From NCBI GenBank assembly GCA_016713625.1, contig JADJOT010000003.1, positions 116,788 to 180,787 of the forward strand: a DNA stretch of 64,000 nt, written 5' to 3'. The first letter of the stretch is position 1; each line of letters opens with the position of its first letter. This DNA comes from Candidatus Accumulibacter affinis (GTDB lineage: Bacteria > Pseudomonadota > Gammaproteobacteria > Burkholderiales > Rhodocyclaceae). The notes under the pieces are model-generated. The model was not told where the DNA came from, did no database searches, and saw nothing but the letters and a program-made list of their open reading frames with translations. Shown here one piece after another: positions 17,642-26,742 of this stretch. The translations under genes and the position numbers were made by a program.

Positions 17642-19597
17642 ATGCGAACCTTTGCGCAAAAGCAAAATCCGCCTCAAAAACAAGCATCCCCAAGCCTTGC
17701 TCGGCCCAACATGGCATCCCTTGGGCCGCCTCGCCGCGAGCATCCTGTCCTCCGTTGGCAACGCACCATAGCGAATCAAGCAGTACACCGGATGTTGCAC
17801 ACTCACGCTGAAGAATTCAAAGTCGGCTTGACGGGCACGCCAGCACCGCGCTTTGGGCACGATTGTGGACGGATTCCCATACATCCGCCTACAGCAGGAG
17901 CGATACAGACGAAACTGGCGATCAACAAGCCGGGCGACCAATACGAGCGGGAAGCAGAGCGCATCTCCGAGCACGTGATGCGCATGCCTGAGCGACAGAT
18001 TCAGCGTGTTTGTTCCGACGCAGCCGCGTTCTCCAAGCATCAGACGGAGGAACCTGCGCGCTTGCAGACCAGGCATGTCGGGACAGGCGACTTCGGGCAA
18101 TCCGCAGCACCGCCACTCGTTCACGAAGTAATCCGCTCTCCTGGTCAAGATCTCGATCCGGCGACTCGTGACTTTATGGAGCCCCGCTTCGGCTACGACT
18201 TTTCGCGGGTGCGGGTGCATTGTGGCACCGCCGCCGAGCAATCGGCGCGGGACGTGAATGCCAGGGCCTACACGCTTGGGCACCATATTGTGTTCGCTGC
18301 GGGACAGTATCTGCCCAAGACAGGGCGCGGCACGCAGCTTCTCGCACACGAGTTGGCGCACGTTGTCCAGCAACAGGCGGTTGCGCATTTTCCGGTTGGC
18401 ATTCAACGCTACGAAGGCTCGGAGCATCAGGATCTGGGCGACAAACACGCTGACGAGTTGTTCGACTTTATCCAGACAGAGGAAGGCAAGAAATGGGCGG
18501 CCGAGCGCAAGATCGACGTGGTCAAACTTGTTCGCCAGATAGCTGATGACCCCGTGCATCGTGACAAAAAAATCAAAGTGCGCGCCGACTTGCAATTGAC
18601 ACCGGGACAAATCATTTCGCTGATGGGCGACTTTTACGCCACATGGCAGGATTTGAAAGGCGCACCGAAAAGTGAGATCGACCAGATTCTCGCGGTCATG
18701 GACAAAGAGCGTCTGGGAACGGCCAAGAACGCCAACGCCGAGTACGAGACAATCACAAAGGGCCGCTACACCCAACTCGCGCGCAAAAACACGTTGTATT
18801 TCGCACCGAAGAACAAGGAAGCCTGGAAGGAACTTCACGTTCAAGCGATTCAAATGGCAAAGCTGTCTAAACAGGAGAATCCGACCGGCAACGACGACCT
18901 GTACCAAGAGGCGCTGGGAATGGACGCGGCTGGCGGGCACTTCCTCACTGACGCCTTTTCTTCGGGACATCTGATGGACAGCACCAAGGTGCAAGCCGCG
19001 ATTCAGACCTATTTGCTCGCCAATCCCATCCGAACTGAAAACCCGGAAATGCAAACCGTGGTGGCTAACGTCCAGACTGCCGGTCTAGCAATTCCGCTGG
19101 CACTGAAGAACATTCATGACCGTATGAACGCTGAAGGTTTCGACGTGACGAATGCTCAGGGTATGAAGTGGCGGACGTATGGCGACAACCACCTGAAGAA
19201 TGCCGTCGAGACGCAGCGTGTGGCGGCCTATGCAGTGTTTGTATCGCGCCAGCAGATTAATCAAGCGCGAAATGGTGAATCGCCTGACCCGAACGAAGTG
19301 CTCGCCTTGTTGCCCGATGCGACCACAGTTGATCGCGCGACGGACCAAGCGATTGCCTACATCCCACAAGCGGTGCGCGAGATTTCTCCGCTGATCAATC
19401 GCAGCATTGGCATGCTGGATACGGTTAAGCCCCCTTGGTACCTAGGCGGACCCGTCCTACCATTCGTTGGCAAATCGGTGCTTGGCACAATTTCCGATCC
19501 GGGCCGCCTGAAGGTGCTCGATGACTACGAACGGCGCAAGCAGGATGACCCAACGACCCCATATCCGACTGCGCCACTTCTTCGTTGGAATTTCTAG
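17642..19597 (+). CDS. DUF4157 (eCIS core domain) protein with HExxH motif
   Basis: From the ATG at 17642 (ribosome site GGAGATGGAG) this is 651 residues. The DUF4157 domain (about 165-245) has DPATRDFMEPRFGYDFSRVR, NARAYTLGHHIVF and a zinc-metallopeptidase HELAH at 236-240. Proteins with this domain are commonly linked to extracellular contractile injection systems, as cargo or processing factors. The C-terminal half has GGHFLTDAFSSGHLMD (His433, His443) and a later GDNHLKN, reminiscent of zinc-dependent phospholipase C metal ligands. That resemblance is by eye. No signal peptide, contractile sheath, baseplate or tube gene occurs in the window, so it would be an orphan effector. The frame is intact, with no obvious operon partner. 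Confidence 0.8.
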   Translation: MRTFAQKQNPPQKQASPSLARPNMASLGPPRREHPVLRWQRTIANQAVHRMLHTHAEEFKVGLTGTPAPRFGHDCGRIPIHPPTAGAIQTKLAINKPGDQYEREAERISEHVMRMPERQIQRVCSDAAAFSKHQTEEPARLQTRHVGTGDFGQSAAPPLVHEVIRSPGQDLDPATRDFMEPRFGYDFSRVRVHCGTAAEQSARDVNARAYTLGHHIVFAAGQYLPKTGRGTQLLAHELAHVVQQQAVAHFPVGIQRYEGSEHQDLGDKHADELFDFIQTEEGKKWAAERKIDVVKLVRQIADDPVHRDKKIKVRADLQLTPGQIISLMGDFYATWQDLKGAPKSEIDQILAVMDKERLGTAKNANAEYETITKGRYTQLARKNTLYFAPKNKEAWKELHVQAIQMAKLSKQENPTGNDDLYQEALGMDAAGGHFLTDAFSSGHLMDSTKVQAAIQTYLLANPIRTENPEMQTVVANVQTAGLAIPLALKNIHDRMNAEGFDVTNAQGMKWRTYGDNHLKNAVETQRVAAYAVFVSRQQINQARNGESPDPNEVLALLPDATTVDRATDQAIAYIPQAVREISPLINRSIGMLDTVKPPWYLGGPVLPFVGKSVLGTISDPGRLKVLDDYERRKQDDPTTPYPTAPLLRWNF

Positions 19598-19935
19598 CCT
19601 TGTCCACATCGATCACGAATTAGCTTAGGCGTCGGGGTGCAGCCGCCTCGAACAGTTGCTCAATGCGTAGGCGCTGATCGTGCCTTGGGAATGTTCGGAG
19701 TCGATCGAGCGCGCTGCGCAGCGTTACCATGCGCAGCTGGTTGCCCGCGCGCCGGCGCTCGCCGACCTTCGCCGGCAACGTCTCCGATCCCGGCACGCTG
19801 GTTTCCCTACTGACCGGGCTGGGGGCGCCGGCGAAAGGCAGGACGAGTCTCAGCCACAGCATGGGTTGCGCAGAGTCCCTGTTCCAGTCCCGTCGGGCGT
19901 GGAGAGACGGTTGTACGCGAGCCACGCCGCCACCT
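19598..19935. other. intergenic stretch without a supportable gene
   Basis: The 338 bases between the convergent DUF4157 and ROK genes contain short overlapping frames on both strands (for example 19620-20102 minus), but their translations are Arg/Cys/Ala-rich and match no family I know. I see no clear terminator hairpin with a T run. Confidence 0.5.
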
Positions 19936-20901
19936 TCAATTCCTGTTCCAGAGCCATGCGGCACCGCGCACCCCCGACGAGTCGCCGTGCACGTTGCGCA
20001 ACAGCCGCGTGCGGACGACATCGGAGAAGACATGCGCTTCCCAGAGTCGCGGCACCGTCTGGTACAAACGCTCGATGTTCGACAGGCCACCGCCAAGAAC
20101 AATCACATCAGGATCGACGATGTTGATTACCTGTGCCAGTGATTTGGCCAGGCGCCGCTCATAGCGCGACAGCGTCTGATCGCAGGCAAGGTCTGCCGTG
20201 CCGGCGCGCGATGCGATCTCTTCGGCAGCCAGGAATTCCCCATTGTGGCGCAAGTGGTCCCTGCACAAGCCAGGACCCGACAGCCAGGTTTCAATACAGC
20301 CGACGCGCCCGCAGTAGCACCGCGCCGGCGGCAGGATTTCCTCCTCAGGTAGCGGCAGCGGATTATGGCCCCATTCACCTGCGATGTGGTTGGGACCCGT
20401 CAGCACGTACTGATTGACGACGATGCCGCCGCCAACGCCAGTGCCAAGGATAACGCCAAAAACGACCGCTGCGCCCCGCCCTGCACCATCAATGGCCTCC
20501 GAGAGGGAAAAACAGTTGGCGTCGTTGGCCAGGCGAATTTCGCGTTGCAAGCGCGCTTGCAGGTCCTTGCGCAAGGACTTGCCGATCAGGCAGGTCGAGT
20601 TGGCATTCTTGATCCCGCCGCCGAAGGAAGACTCGGCACCGGGAATACCGAGTCCGACGCTGCCGGTCTGGCCCAGTTCGGCTTCGGCGGCCTCGACCAT
20701 TGTCGCGAGGGTGTTGACGGTGGCGAGGTAATCTCCCTTGGGTGTCGGTTTGCGCCGGCGAAGCAACATGCAACCCGACTCATCGAGTGCGAGCAGTTCG
20801 ATCTTGGTACCGCCAAGGTCTATGCCAATTCGCAAAACCAACGCTCCACGCTCGAATTCGCCGAATCGGTTGGCTGGTCGGCGACCCGGCAGCTGCGGCA
20901 A
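19936..20901 (-). CDS. ROK family sugar kinase (fructokinase/N-acetylhexosamine kinase type)
   Basis: ROK kinases phosphorylate hexoses or amino sugars with ATP. The phosphate-binding motif RIGIDLGGTKIELLALD lies near residue 23. The catalytic Asp is in LANDANCFSLSEA, and the ROK signature with zinc ligands is in GEWGHNPL..CYCGRVGCIETWLSG. The annotated start at 20901 sits 17 bp after the preceding gene. The conserved domain begins about 20 residues later, so a TTG start near 20840 is possible. The position downstream of a sugar-nucleotide dehydratase suggests a role in supplying or recycling activated sugars. The substrate cannot be assigned from sequence alone. Confidence 0.88.
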   Translation of the reverse strand: MPQLPGRRPANRFGEFERGALVLRIGIDLGGTKIELLALDESGCMLLRRRKPTPKGDYLATVNTLATMVEAAEAELGQTGSVGLGIPGAESSFGGGIKNANSTCLIGKSLRKDLQARLQREIRLANDANCFSLSEAIDGAGRGAAVVFGVILGTGVGGGIVVNQYVLTGPNHIAGEWGHNPLPLPEEEILPPARCYCGRVGCIETWLSGPGLCRDHLRHNGEFLAAEEIASRAGTADLACDQTLSRYERRLAKSLAQVINIVDPDVIVLGGGLSNIERLYQTVPRLWEAHVFSDVVRTRLLRNVHGDSSGVRGAAWLWNRN

Positions 20902-20917
20902 GCAAGTGCGTCGTTGC

Positions 20918-22840
20918 TCATGCGGCGACCTCGAATCCTGTCGCGGGACGTCCGCGGCCGGAGCGATCGCCTGCCACCCCCATCAAGAGCTTGCGCACCG
21001 CCGCTTCGTCGTGCGCGTCCAGCGCCGTGCGCAGCTGCGCGATCAGCCCGCTGAGAACCTCCTCCTCCAGCCACGGCTCTTCTCCCTTCATGATCTTGGC
21101 GTGCGCCGTGCCTTCGGCGTTACTGCTGGCGATCAGCAACTCTTCGTAGAGTTTCTCGCCGGGTCGTAAACCGGTAATGGCAATCTCGATGTCCCCCTCG
21201 GGTTGGTCCTCATCGCGCACCGAATGACCAGCCAGGCGGATCATGTTGTGGGCCAGGTCGTAGATCCGCACCGGCTCGCCCATGTCGAGCAGGAAGACTT
21301 CCCCGCCAAGTGCCATGCTCCCGGCCTGGATGACCAGTTCCACCGCTTCATGGATGGACATGAAATAGCGCGTCACCTCGGGGTGCGTGACCGTCACCGG
21401 ACCGCCCTGGGCGATCTGATCCCTGAACAGCGGGATCACCGAGCCGCTGGAGCCGAGGACGTTGCCAAAGCGCACCGCAGAGAACTGCTGGCCAGTTCCC
21501 TGCGCGTCGACCTTTCTGGCAATGCTTTGAACGACCAGTTCCGCCCAGCGCTTGCTGGCGCCCATGATGTTGGTGGGGCGTACCGCCTTGTCGGTGGAAA
21601 TCAGCACAAAAGTTTGCACGCCTGCAGCAAATGCCGCTTGCACCAGAGTCAAGGTGCCGAGGACGTTGTTGCGAGCACCTTCCAGCGGGTTTGCTTCGAC
21701 CAGTGGCACATGTTTGTAGGCTGCGGCGTGGTAAATGGTGTGGACCTGGAACTCGGCCAGCAGTCGCGATACCAGCGCGGCATCGCCCACCGAACCCAGG
21801 CAGGGGATGATCTCGCAGTCGCCGATCGAACGCAGCAGGCGGTCGATCTGGTACAAGGCGTGTTCGCTGGTTTCCAGCAGAATCATCCGGGCCGGGGCCA
21901 GCGCGACGATCTGCAGACAGAGTTCCGACCCGATCGAGCCGCCGGCGCCGCTCACCAGTATCACCTTGCCGCGAATGCAGCGACTCAGCAGGCTGGAGTC
22001 GGCTCCGATAGGGTCGCGGCCAAGCAGATCGCCGATATCGACTTCGCGAACCATGTTGACCAGGTGTCGCCCCGCGGCAATGTCGGTCAGTGCCGGCAGA
22101 ATGCGCACCCGCAGCGGGTGCTGTTCGAGGAAGGTCACCACCTCGCGTCGCCTCGCACTGGAGGCCGAAGGCAGGGTAACGATGACGTCCCGGATATCGA
22201 AGCGCTCGATCAATGCCGGCAGGTGTTCGGGTGGATAGACCCGCAGGCCACCGATGTCCTTGCCGTGCAGTGCCGGGTCGTCATCAAGAAAGCCCGCCGG
22301 AAAGAGGTCGCGGCCGCGGCGCAGTGAGGCCGCCAGTTGCCGCCCGGCTTCGCCGGCACCGTAGATCAGCACCTGTCGGCCAGCAAAGCGGCTGCGCACC
22401 GGAAACCAGAGCAGCCAGCGCGCGGAAAAGCGCGACCCGCCGATCAGTACCGTCCCCATCAGCCAGTAAAGCAATGGGACGGCCCGCGGTACGCCACCGA
22501 GCCCGGTCATCTGCGTCATGAACGCGAGTACCGCCCACGACAGTGCTGCCAGCGACATTCCCTTGACAATCGACCACAACGCTTGTTCGCCGAGGTAGCG
22601 AATCACCGAGCGATACAATCCCATTTTCAGGAATATCGGCATGGCCAGCAGCGGCGCGATTGCCATCAGCAGCATCTGTGCGCGATTGGGTGAGAACCAC
22701 TCACCCAATCGCAGCGAGTAGGCGGCCCAGGCGGCAAACATCAGCATCGCCGCATCGGCTAGCAGCATCAGGCCCTGCTTGCCGAGACGCGGCAACAGTA
22801 TCAGATAGCTTGAGACGTGTTCGGGAACAAGCCTACGCAT
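20918..22840 (-). CDS. membrane nucleoside-diphosphate-sugar epimerase/dehydratase (WbpM/PglF/CapD type)
   Basis: This 640-residue enzyme probably converts UDP-GlcNAc to the 4-keto-6-deoxy sugar, feeding bacillosamine/QuiNAc/FucNAc synthesis. Four membrane helices occupy about residues 10-120. A CoA-binding-like nucleotide fold follows (VLIYGAGEAGRQLA). The catalytic SDR domain has VSGAGGSIGSELCLQ, YHAAAYKHVPLVEANPLEGARNN and STDKAVRPTNIMGASKRWAE. The active-site pattern is the SDK/MGASKR variant typical of large WbpM-like enzymes instead of YxxxK. It ends the minus-strand glycan cluster together with the ROK kinase. The frame is intact. Confidence 0.92.
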   Translation of the reverse strand: MRRLVPEHVSSYLILLPRLGKQGLMLLADAAMLMFAAWAAYSLRLGEWFSPNRAQMLLMAIAPLLAMPIFLKMGLYRSVIRYLGEQALWSIVKGMSLAALSWAVLAFMTQMTGLGGVPRAVPLLYWLMGTVLIGGSRFSARWLLWFPVRSRFAGRQVLIYGAGEAGRQLAASLRRGRDLFPAGFLDDDPALHGKDIGGLRVYPPEHLPALIERFDIRDVIVTLPSASSARRREVVTFLEQHPLRVRILPALTDIAAGRHLVNMVREVDIGDLLGRDPIGADSSLLSRCIRGKVILVSGAGGSIGSELCLQIVALAPARMILLETSEHALYQIDRLLRSIGDCEIIPCLGSVGDAALVSRLLAEFQVHTIYHAAAYKHVPLVEANPLEGARNNVLGTLTLVQAAFAAGVQTFVLISTDKAVRPTNIMGASKRWAELVVQSIARKVDAQGTGQQFSAVRFGNVLGSSGSVIPLFRDQIAQGGPVTVTHPEVTRYFMSIHEAVELVIQAGSMALGGEVFLLDMGEPVRIYDLAHNMIRLAGHSVRDEDQPEGDIEIAITGLRPGEKLYEELLIASSNAEGTAHAKIMKGEEPWLEEEVLSGLIAQLRTALDAHDEAAVRKLLMGVAGDRSGRGRPATGFEVAA

Positions 22841-22879
22841 TAATCATCTCGACTGCTCCGAAAACCCGGCACTTTATCA

Positions 22880-23809
22880 TTAGCGGCTGGCCGCGGCACA
22901 TCGGGGAAGGTCTGCCGGAGTCAGGCGGAAAGGTCGCGGCGTGAATCCAAAGTCACGGCTGGCATCGGCGTGGTCGAAAACCAGGTCTCGATTCATTCGC
23001 TCGGCCATGCCGGCTGACCACTGTCGGTATCGCGGCAGACAGTGCAGCAATGCCACCGTACACCGGAACACTGGCAGTGGGATTGTGACCAGCCGTGGCC
23101 GGCGCTGCAGCACGGTAAAGACGCGACCAACCATCTCACGGTAGGGCAGCGTCTCGCCACCGGAAATGCTGTAGGCGCGGTTCGCCGCGACAGCGCAATT
23201 CAATGCCGCGAAGCAAGCCATCGCGACGTCTTGCGCATGCACTGGCTGACGAGCTCCCATGGCTTTGCCCAACAGCGGGAAGAAACCAAAGCGCTGGATG
23301 AAGCGGGCCATCTCGCTGATGTTCTTGTCCTGCCCAAGACCATAAATCAGCGTTGGGCGAAGGATGACTGATTCCACGCCGCGACCTGCGGCCCAGGTCT
23401 GCAGGCGTTCCTCGCCATCCACCAAGCGGCGTGCCAGCGCCTGCTCGTCGGCAACGGAGGAGTCCTGCTTGGTGAAACGACTGGACGAGGAGAGCGCCAC
23501 GATGCGCTTGGCGCCATGCGCCTCCAGCAACTCGAAGTGCTCGGCTAACACCCAGATCGGCGCAAGGCAGATCCAGTGTGCGATGCCTGAACTGCTCTGC
23601 AAGAGTTGGGTCAGCCCCGCAGAGTCACCCGGCACTGGCAGTCTCACCCACTCCACCCCATCAGCGCGGGACTGGTGCAGCTTGCGCGAGAAGGCGGTCG
23701 CCGGCCTTCCTGCGCGCACCAGGAGCGGCAGCAGACAGCCGCCAACCAAGCTGCTTGCGCCAATGACGCCAAGTGTTGTCCGATGCGCTGAATTTGCTTC
23801 AGTCTGCAT
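22880..23809 (-). CDS. NAD(P)-dependent epimerase/dehydratase-like SDR protein
   Basis: This 309-residue protein has an N-terminal Rossmann motif (GVIGASSLVGGCLLPLLVRAG) and a conserved ILRPTLIYGLGQDKNISEMARFI block, as in extended/atypical SDRs near O-antigen genes. A canonical YxxxK active site is not evident (SSSSRFTKQDSS occupies the region), so catalytic competence is uncertain. The start overlaps the end of the upstream glycosyltransferase (TGA at 23799-23801), indicating an operon with it and with the dehydratase 39 bp downstream. A role in nucleotide-sugar modification is inferred from context. Confidence 0.82.
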   Translation of the reverse strand: MQTEANSAHRTTLGVIGASSLVGGCLLPLLVRAGRPATAFSRKLHQSRADGVEWVRLPVPGDSAGLTQLLQSSSGIAHWICLAPIWVLAEHFELLEAHGAKRIVALSSSSRFTKQDSSVADEQALARRLVDGEERLQTWAAGRGVESVILRPTLIYGLGQDKNISEMARFIQRFGFFPLLGKAMGARQPVHAQDVAMACFAALNCAVAANRAYSISGGETLPYREMVGRVFTVLQRRPRLVTIPLPVFRCTVALLHCLPRYRQWSAGMAERMNRDLVFDHADASRDFGFTPRPFRLTPADLPRCAAASR

Positions 23810-24698
23810 GCCCGAACCCCAATCGGTGCAGGACGTTCCTTGCCGCGTAATACGAAGCCACGAGACAGAAGCGCAACCAAACCCCGAGCATGACCAGCCA
23901 CATCAGACCTGCCGAATACTCTTCGCCAAAAACTTGCGATAAAGCGCATCATCCCGCGGTGCTTGTGCCACTCGACAAAGATCGGCCGCGAGCGACTACA
24001 GCCACCCTTGTCATGAACAATTCTTACCTCGGGCACAAAAGGATCTTCCAGCCCTTGGCCCGCATGGTCATACAAAAATCCAGGTCTTCGCAGTGTAGAA
24101 AATACCCCTCATCCCACTTTCCGACATCCTGCATGGCCGCGCGGCGTACCAGCATGCATGCGCCCGAAATGGCCTCTACTTCGACTGCCCGATTGGGCAA
24201 CGGTTGCTTGTGTAGGTGAAAGTCGAAAAACAGGCGTGGCCAACGGCCAGAAAGCCGCTGCAGACCAAATGCCCGAACAAAGGATCGCCAGGGCGTTGGA
24301 ATTGCCCGCCGCCCGCCACCCTGTTCGGTGCCATCGGGGTCAACCAGGAGCCCGCCAGCCATCCCTGCATCTGGATGCTCCTCCAGTGCCTGCAGCAAGC
24401 GCGCGACAGAATCCGGCTCCACAACACAATCAGGGTTCAAGAAAAAAAGATAGCTGCCGCAAGCGTTGCCGATTCCGATGTTGCATGCTGCCGCAAACCC
24501 GATGTTCGCAGGACTGCGAACAATCTGCAGCTTGGCATTGTCTGGGAATGCCGTGCCGAGCTTCGCCAAGCTGTCATCGTTTGAAGCGTTGTCGACCACA
24601 ATCACCTCCTCCACCTGACGCAAGACAGTTGCTACGCAGGCTTCAAGGAAAGCGCCGGAATTGTAGTTGACGACAATCAGAGAGACGGTGTCTGCCAT
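23799..24698 (-). CDS. glycosyltransferase family 2, frameshifted C-terminus
   Basis: The GT-A fold catalytic part is intact: SLIVVNYNSGAFLEACV, VVDNASNDDS, and the metal-binding FFLNPDCVVE (DxD-like). It also has GACMLVRRAAMQDVGKWDEGYFLHCEDLDFC, the rhamnosyltransferase-like pattern. The main frame stops at 24024. Three further indels (a T near 24035, a T near 23945 and one base near 23907) join VPEVRIVHDKGGCSRSRPIF, MMRF-YRKFLAKSIRQV and MWLVMLGVWLRF..HAD to a stop at 23799. The reconstructed length is about 300 residues. The sugar donor is unknown. It follows another GT2 gene after 33 bp. Confidence 0.85.
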
Positions 24699-24836
24699 CT
24701 GGTCATGCTTAGCTGATCAACCAGTTGTTCATCATAGCGCCTTGCCTCGTTTCGTCGGAACGAGCGTCTTATCCAGCAACCGCCAAATATCGCGCACCGT
24801 CGCCACGCGGGCGGCCTGAATTGAATGCCGTTTACG

Positions 24837-25712
24837 CTACATCTTCGCGATGCCTCGGATGGCATCGAACTTGGCGCGCAGCATCTGTTTGCCCTGCCCA
24901 CGCAATGCGAATAGGATCAGTGCAGCCAGGTTCATCGCCAGATGCATTGGCAGGAGTATCCAGAACAACACCCCGGGCATGTCTTTGACATAGGTCCAGA
25001 CCAGATTTCGATGCCCGTGATAGACGGCGAAATCGCTGTGCTGCCCGCCTGTGGTGCCCGATCCGACGTGGTGCGCCACCGACGCCGGAACATAGAGGCA
25101 CCGGTAGCCTGCCAATCTCAAGCGAAAGCCCAGGTCCACATCTTCCAGGTAGCAGAAGAAGTCCTCGTCGAAACCGCCCACCTGGAGCAAGGCGCTACGT
25201 CGATAGAGGGCTGCCGCTGCGCACGGCGAGAAGACCTCGCGCCGCTGTTCGGGGAAGGTCGCGACGGGCACACCGTGTCCCATCCGCCAGACCAATCCGC
25301 TGACGTGATAGGCATCTCCCGTACCGTCGAGCAACGCTGGGTCCGCGGCATTCACCAGCTTGCTCCCGAATACGTCGAAGGCTGGATAGCTCTGCGCCGC
25401 CGCCAACAGGGCCTCCAGCCAGTCCGGCTCGACAAAGGCATCGGGATTCAGCAAGGCAATCCATTCCGAGTCAATCGCCGCTGCTGTGCACGCCAGATTG
25501 TTGCCGCGGGCAAAACCGAGATTCGCCTCTTGCGCCAGCAAGCGAACCGAAGGAAAGCAGCGAACTATCTCCAGTGACGCGTCCGTGCTGGCGTTATCGA
25601 CCAGAATGATCTCGTCGGGGACGACCGTCTGCACCAGCAGAGCCGACAGGCAGGGTTCCAGTAAGCGTTCGCCATTCCAATTGACGATGACTACCGTTAC
25701 TTTGGGGCACAT
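24837..25712 (-). CDS. glycosyltransferase family 2
   Basis: The protein begins MCPKVTVVIVNWNGERLLEPC (25712) and has VDNASTDASLE, NLGFARGNN, WIALLNPDAFVEPDW and GGFDEDFFCYLEDVDLGFRLRL, the GT2 rhamnosyltransferase-type motifs. A C-terminal hydrophobic segment (VLFWILLPMHLAMNLAALILFAL) suggests membrane contact. The frame upstream to 25928 is not GT-like. After GIAKM an in-frame TAG (24837-24839) is followed by about 34 further codons (starting RKRHSIQAARVATV) ending at 24732. That looks like the normal basic tail of this family, so the stop may be a point error. Confidence 0.9.
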   Translation of the reverse strand: MCPKVTVVIVNWNGERLLEPCLSALLVQTVVPDEIILVDNASTDASLEIVRCFPSVRLLAQEANLGFARGNNLACTAAAIDSEWIALLNPDAFVEPDWLEALLAAAQSYPAFDVFGSKLVNAADPALLDGTGDAYHVSGLVWRMGHGVPVATFPEQRREVFSPCAAAALYRRSALLQVGGFDEDFFCYLEDVDLGFRLRLAGYRCLYVPASVAHHVGSGTTGGQHSDFAVYHGHRNLVWTYVKDMPGVLFWILLPMHLAMNLAALILFALRGQGKQMLRAKFDAIRGIAKM

Positions 25713-25956
25713 TTGGAGACCTGATGAGCAAGGAAGGCAGCCACACGGAATCAACACGGGGCTATGCACTGCAGTTCTTGTACAACAAACCACAGTTGAT
25801 CTCCAGCGATGCATTGCATATCCTGAAATCGTATCAGGCGCAAGATCGGAGCAATCTACCGCACCAAGAAAAACCTGGTCATTGGAGAGGTAAGTGGCAC
25901 CATCATGATTGCAAAAGAGCCTGTTCATACAAGGCAGCTCCTACCGTCCGCATGAC

Positions 25957-26742
25957 TCACGGTGTGATGTGACTACCCAGCTTTGGCCAAACGTTTACCG
26001 GTACACGTACCAGCAACCCCTCCGAACTGTTTTGTTGTCCAAGAGACCCAGACTCTTTTACTCGGATGAGGTGAATGGTATCGGGCACCACAAGGTGACG
26101 AATCTCGGCCCAAACTGTCTCTATGTTCCAGGCCCAGTCCTCAATCCCAAAGCCACGGTCCTTCGAAACCGCTTGGTAAGGAAAGCGGAGATGAAGAGCC
26201 CGTGCGGCAAGAACGTTTGCACTCCACAGGTTATTTAACAGCAACGCGTTTCGGTCAAAGCCCGGGTCGTCAGACGACCGAAGGAAAAGATGGAAGGCCC
26301 GCGCAGCTGCACTTGGTTGCCTGGTCTTCGAATGGCGGTCGAAGTCACCATCGTTAAAATAGAAAAGACTTTCCGGGTGCCAGATAGCCGCCTCGGGAAC
26401 CCCGAGGGCCGTGGCGGCTAAGTGAGCCAGGACCAACCAATCGTCACCCCATAGGTCATCGCCATCCAGGAATGCTAAGAATTGTCCGCGTGCAGCAATG
26501 ACACCATGGTTGCGCGATAGGCCTAGGTCCCCAAAAGAGACCTCCAGGATCTCGTCCAGCCATGCGCCGCGAAGCAAAACGATTTGCTTGGTGTGAGCAT
26601 CGGCACAATCGAGCACCGCTCGGCACTCAACCCGCAGCCCGGCTGCGCGGGCTGTGGAAACCATCTCCTGCATACTGGAAAGTGCAGGTAAGGCGTAAGC
26701 CCCTTCACGGTGAAACATAACGGTTACCGTAATATCAAACAT
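25957..26742 (-). CDS. GT2-like glycosyltransferase (GT-A fold)
   Basis: From MFDITVTVMFHREGAYALPA (26742) the 261-residue product has FLAFLDGDDLWGDDWL as the metal/nucleotide-binding DxD region and LGLSRNHGVIAARG before it, both typical of GT2 enzymes. No membrane segment is seen. The 5' end overlaps the 3' end of the GT4 gene by 8 bp. The acceptor and donor are unknown. Downstream 25713-25956 contains no gene that I can support. Confidence 0.78.
   Translation of the reverse strand: MFDITVTVMFHREGAYALPALSSMQEMVSTARAAGLRVECRAVLDCADAHTKQIVLLRGAWLDEILEVSFGDLGLSRNHGVIAARGQFLAFLDGDDLWGDDWLVLAHLAATALGVPEAAIWHPESLFYFNDGDFDRHSKTRQPSAAARAFHLFLRSSDDPGFDRNALLLNNLWSANVLAARALHLRFPYQAVSKDRGFGIEDWAWNIETVWAEIRHLVVPDTIHLIRVKESGSLGQQNSSEGLLVRVPVNVWPKLGSHITP

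Noticed and set aside
19620..20102. Minus-strand ORF of 160 codons downstream of the ROK kinase
   Set aside because: It overlaps the ROK gene in another frame, its composition is Arg/Cys-rich and no motif is recognisable, so it is treated as a shadow frame.
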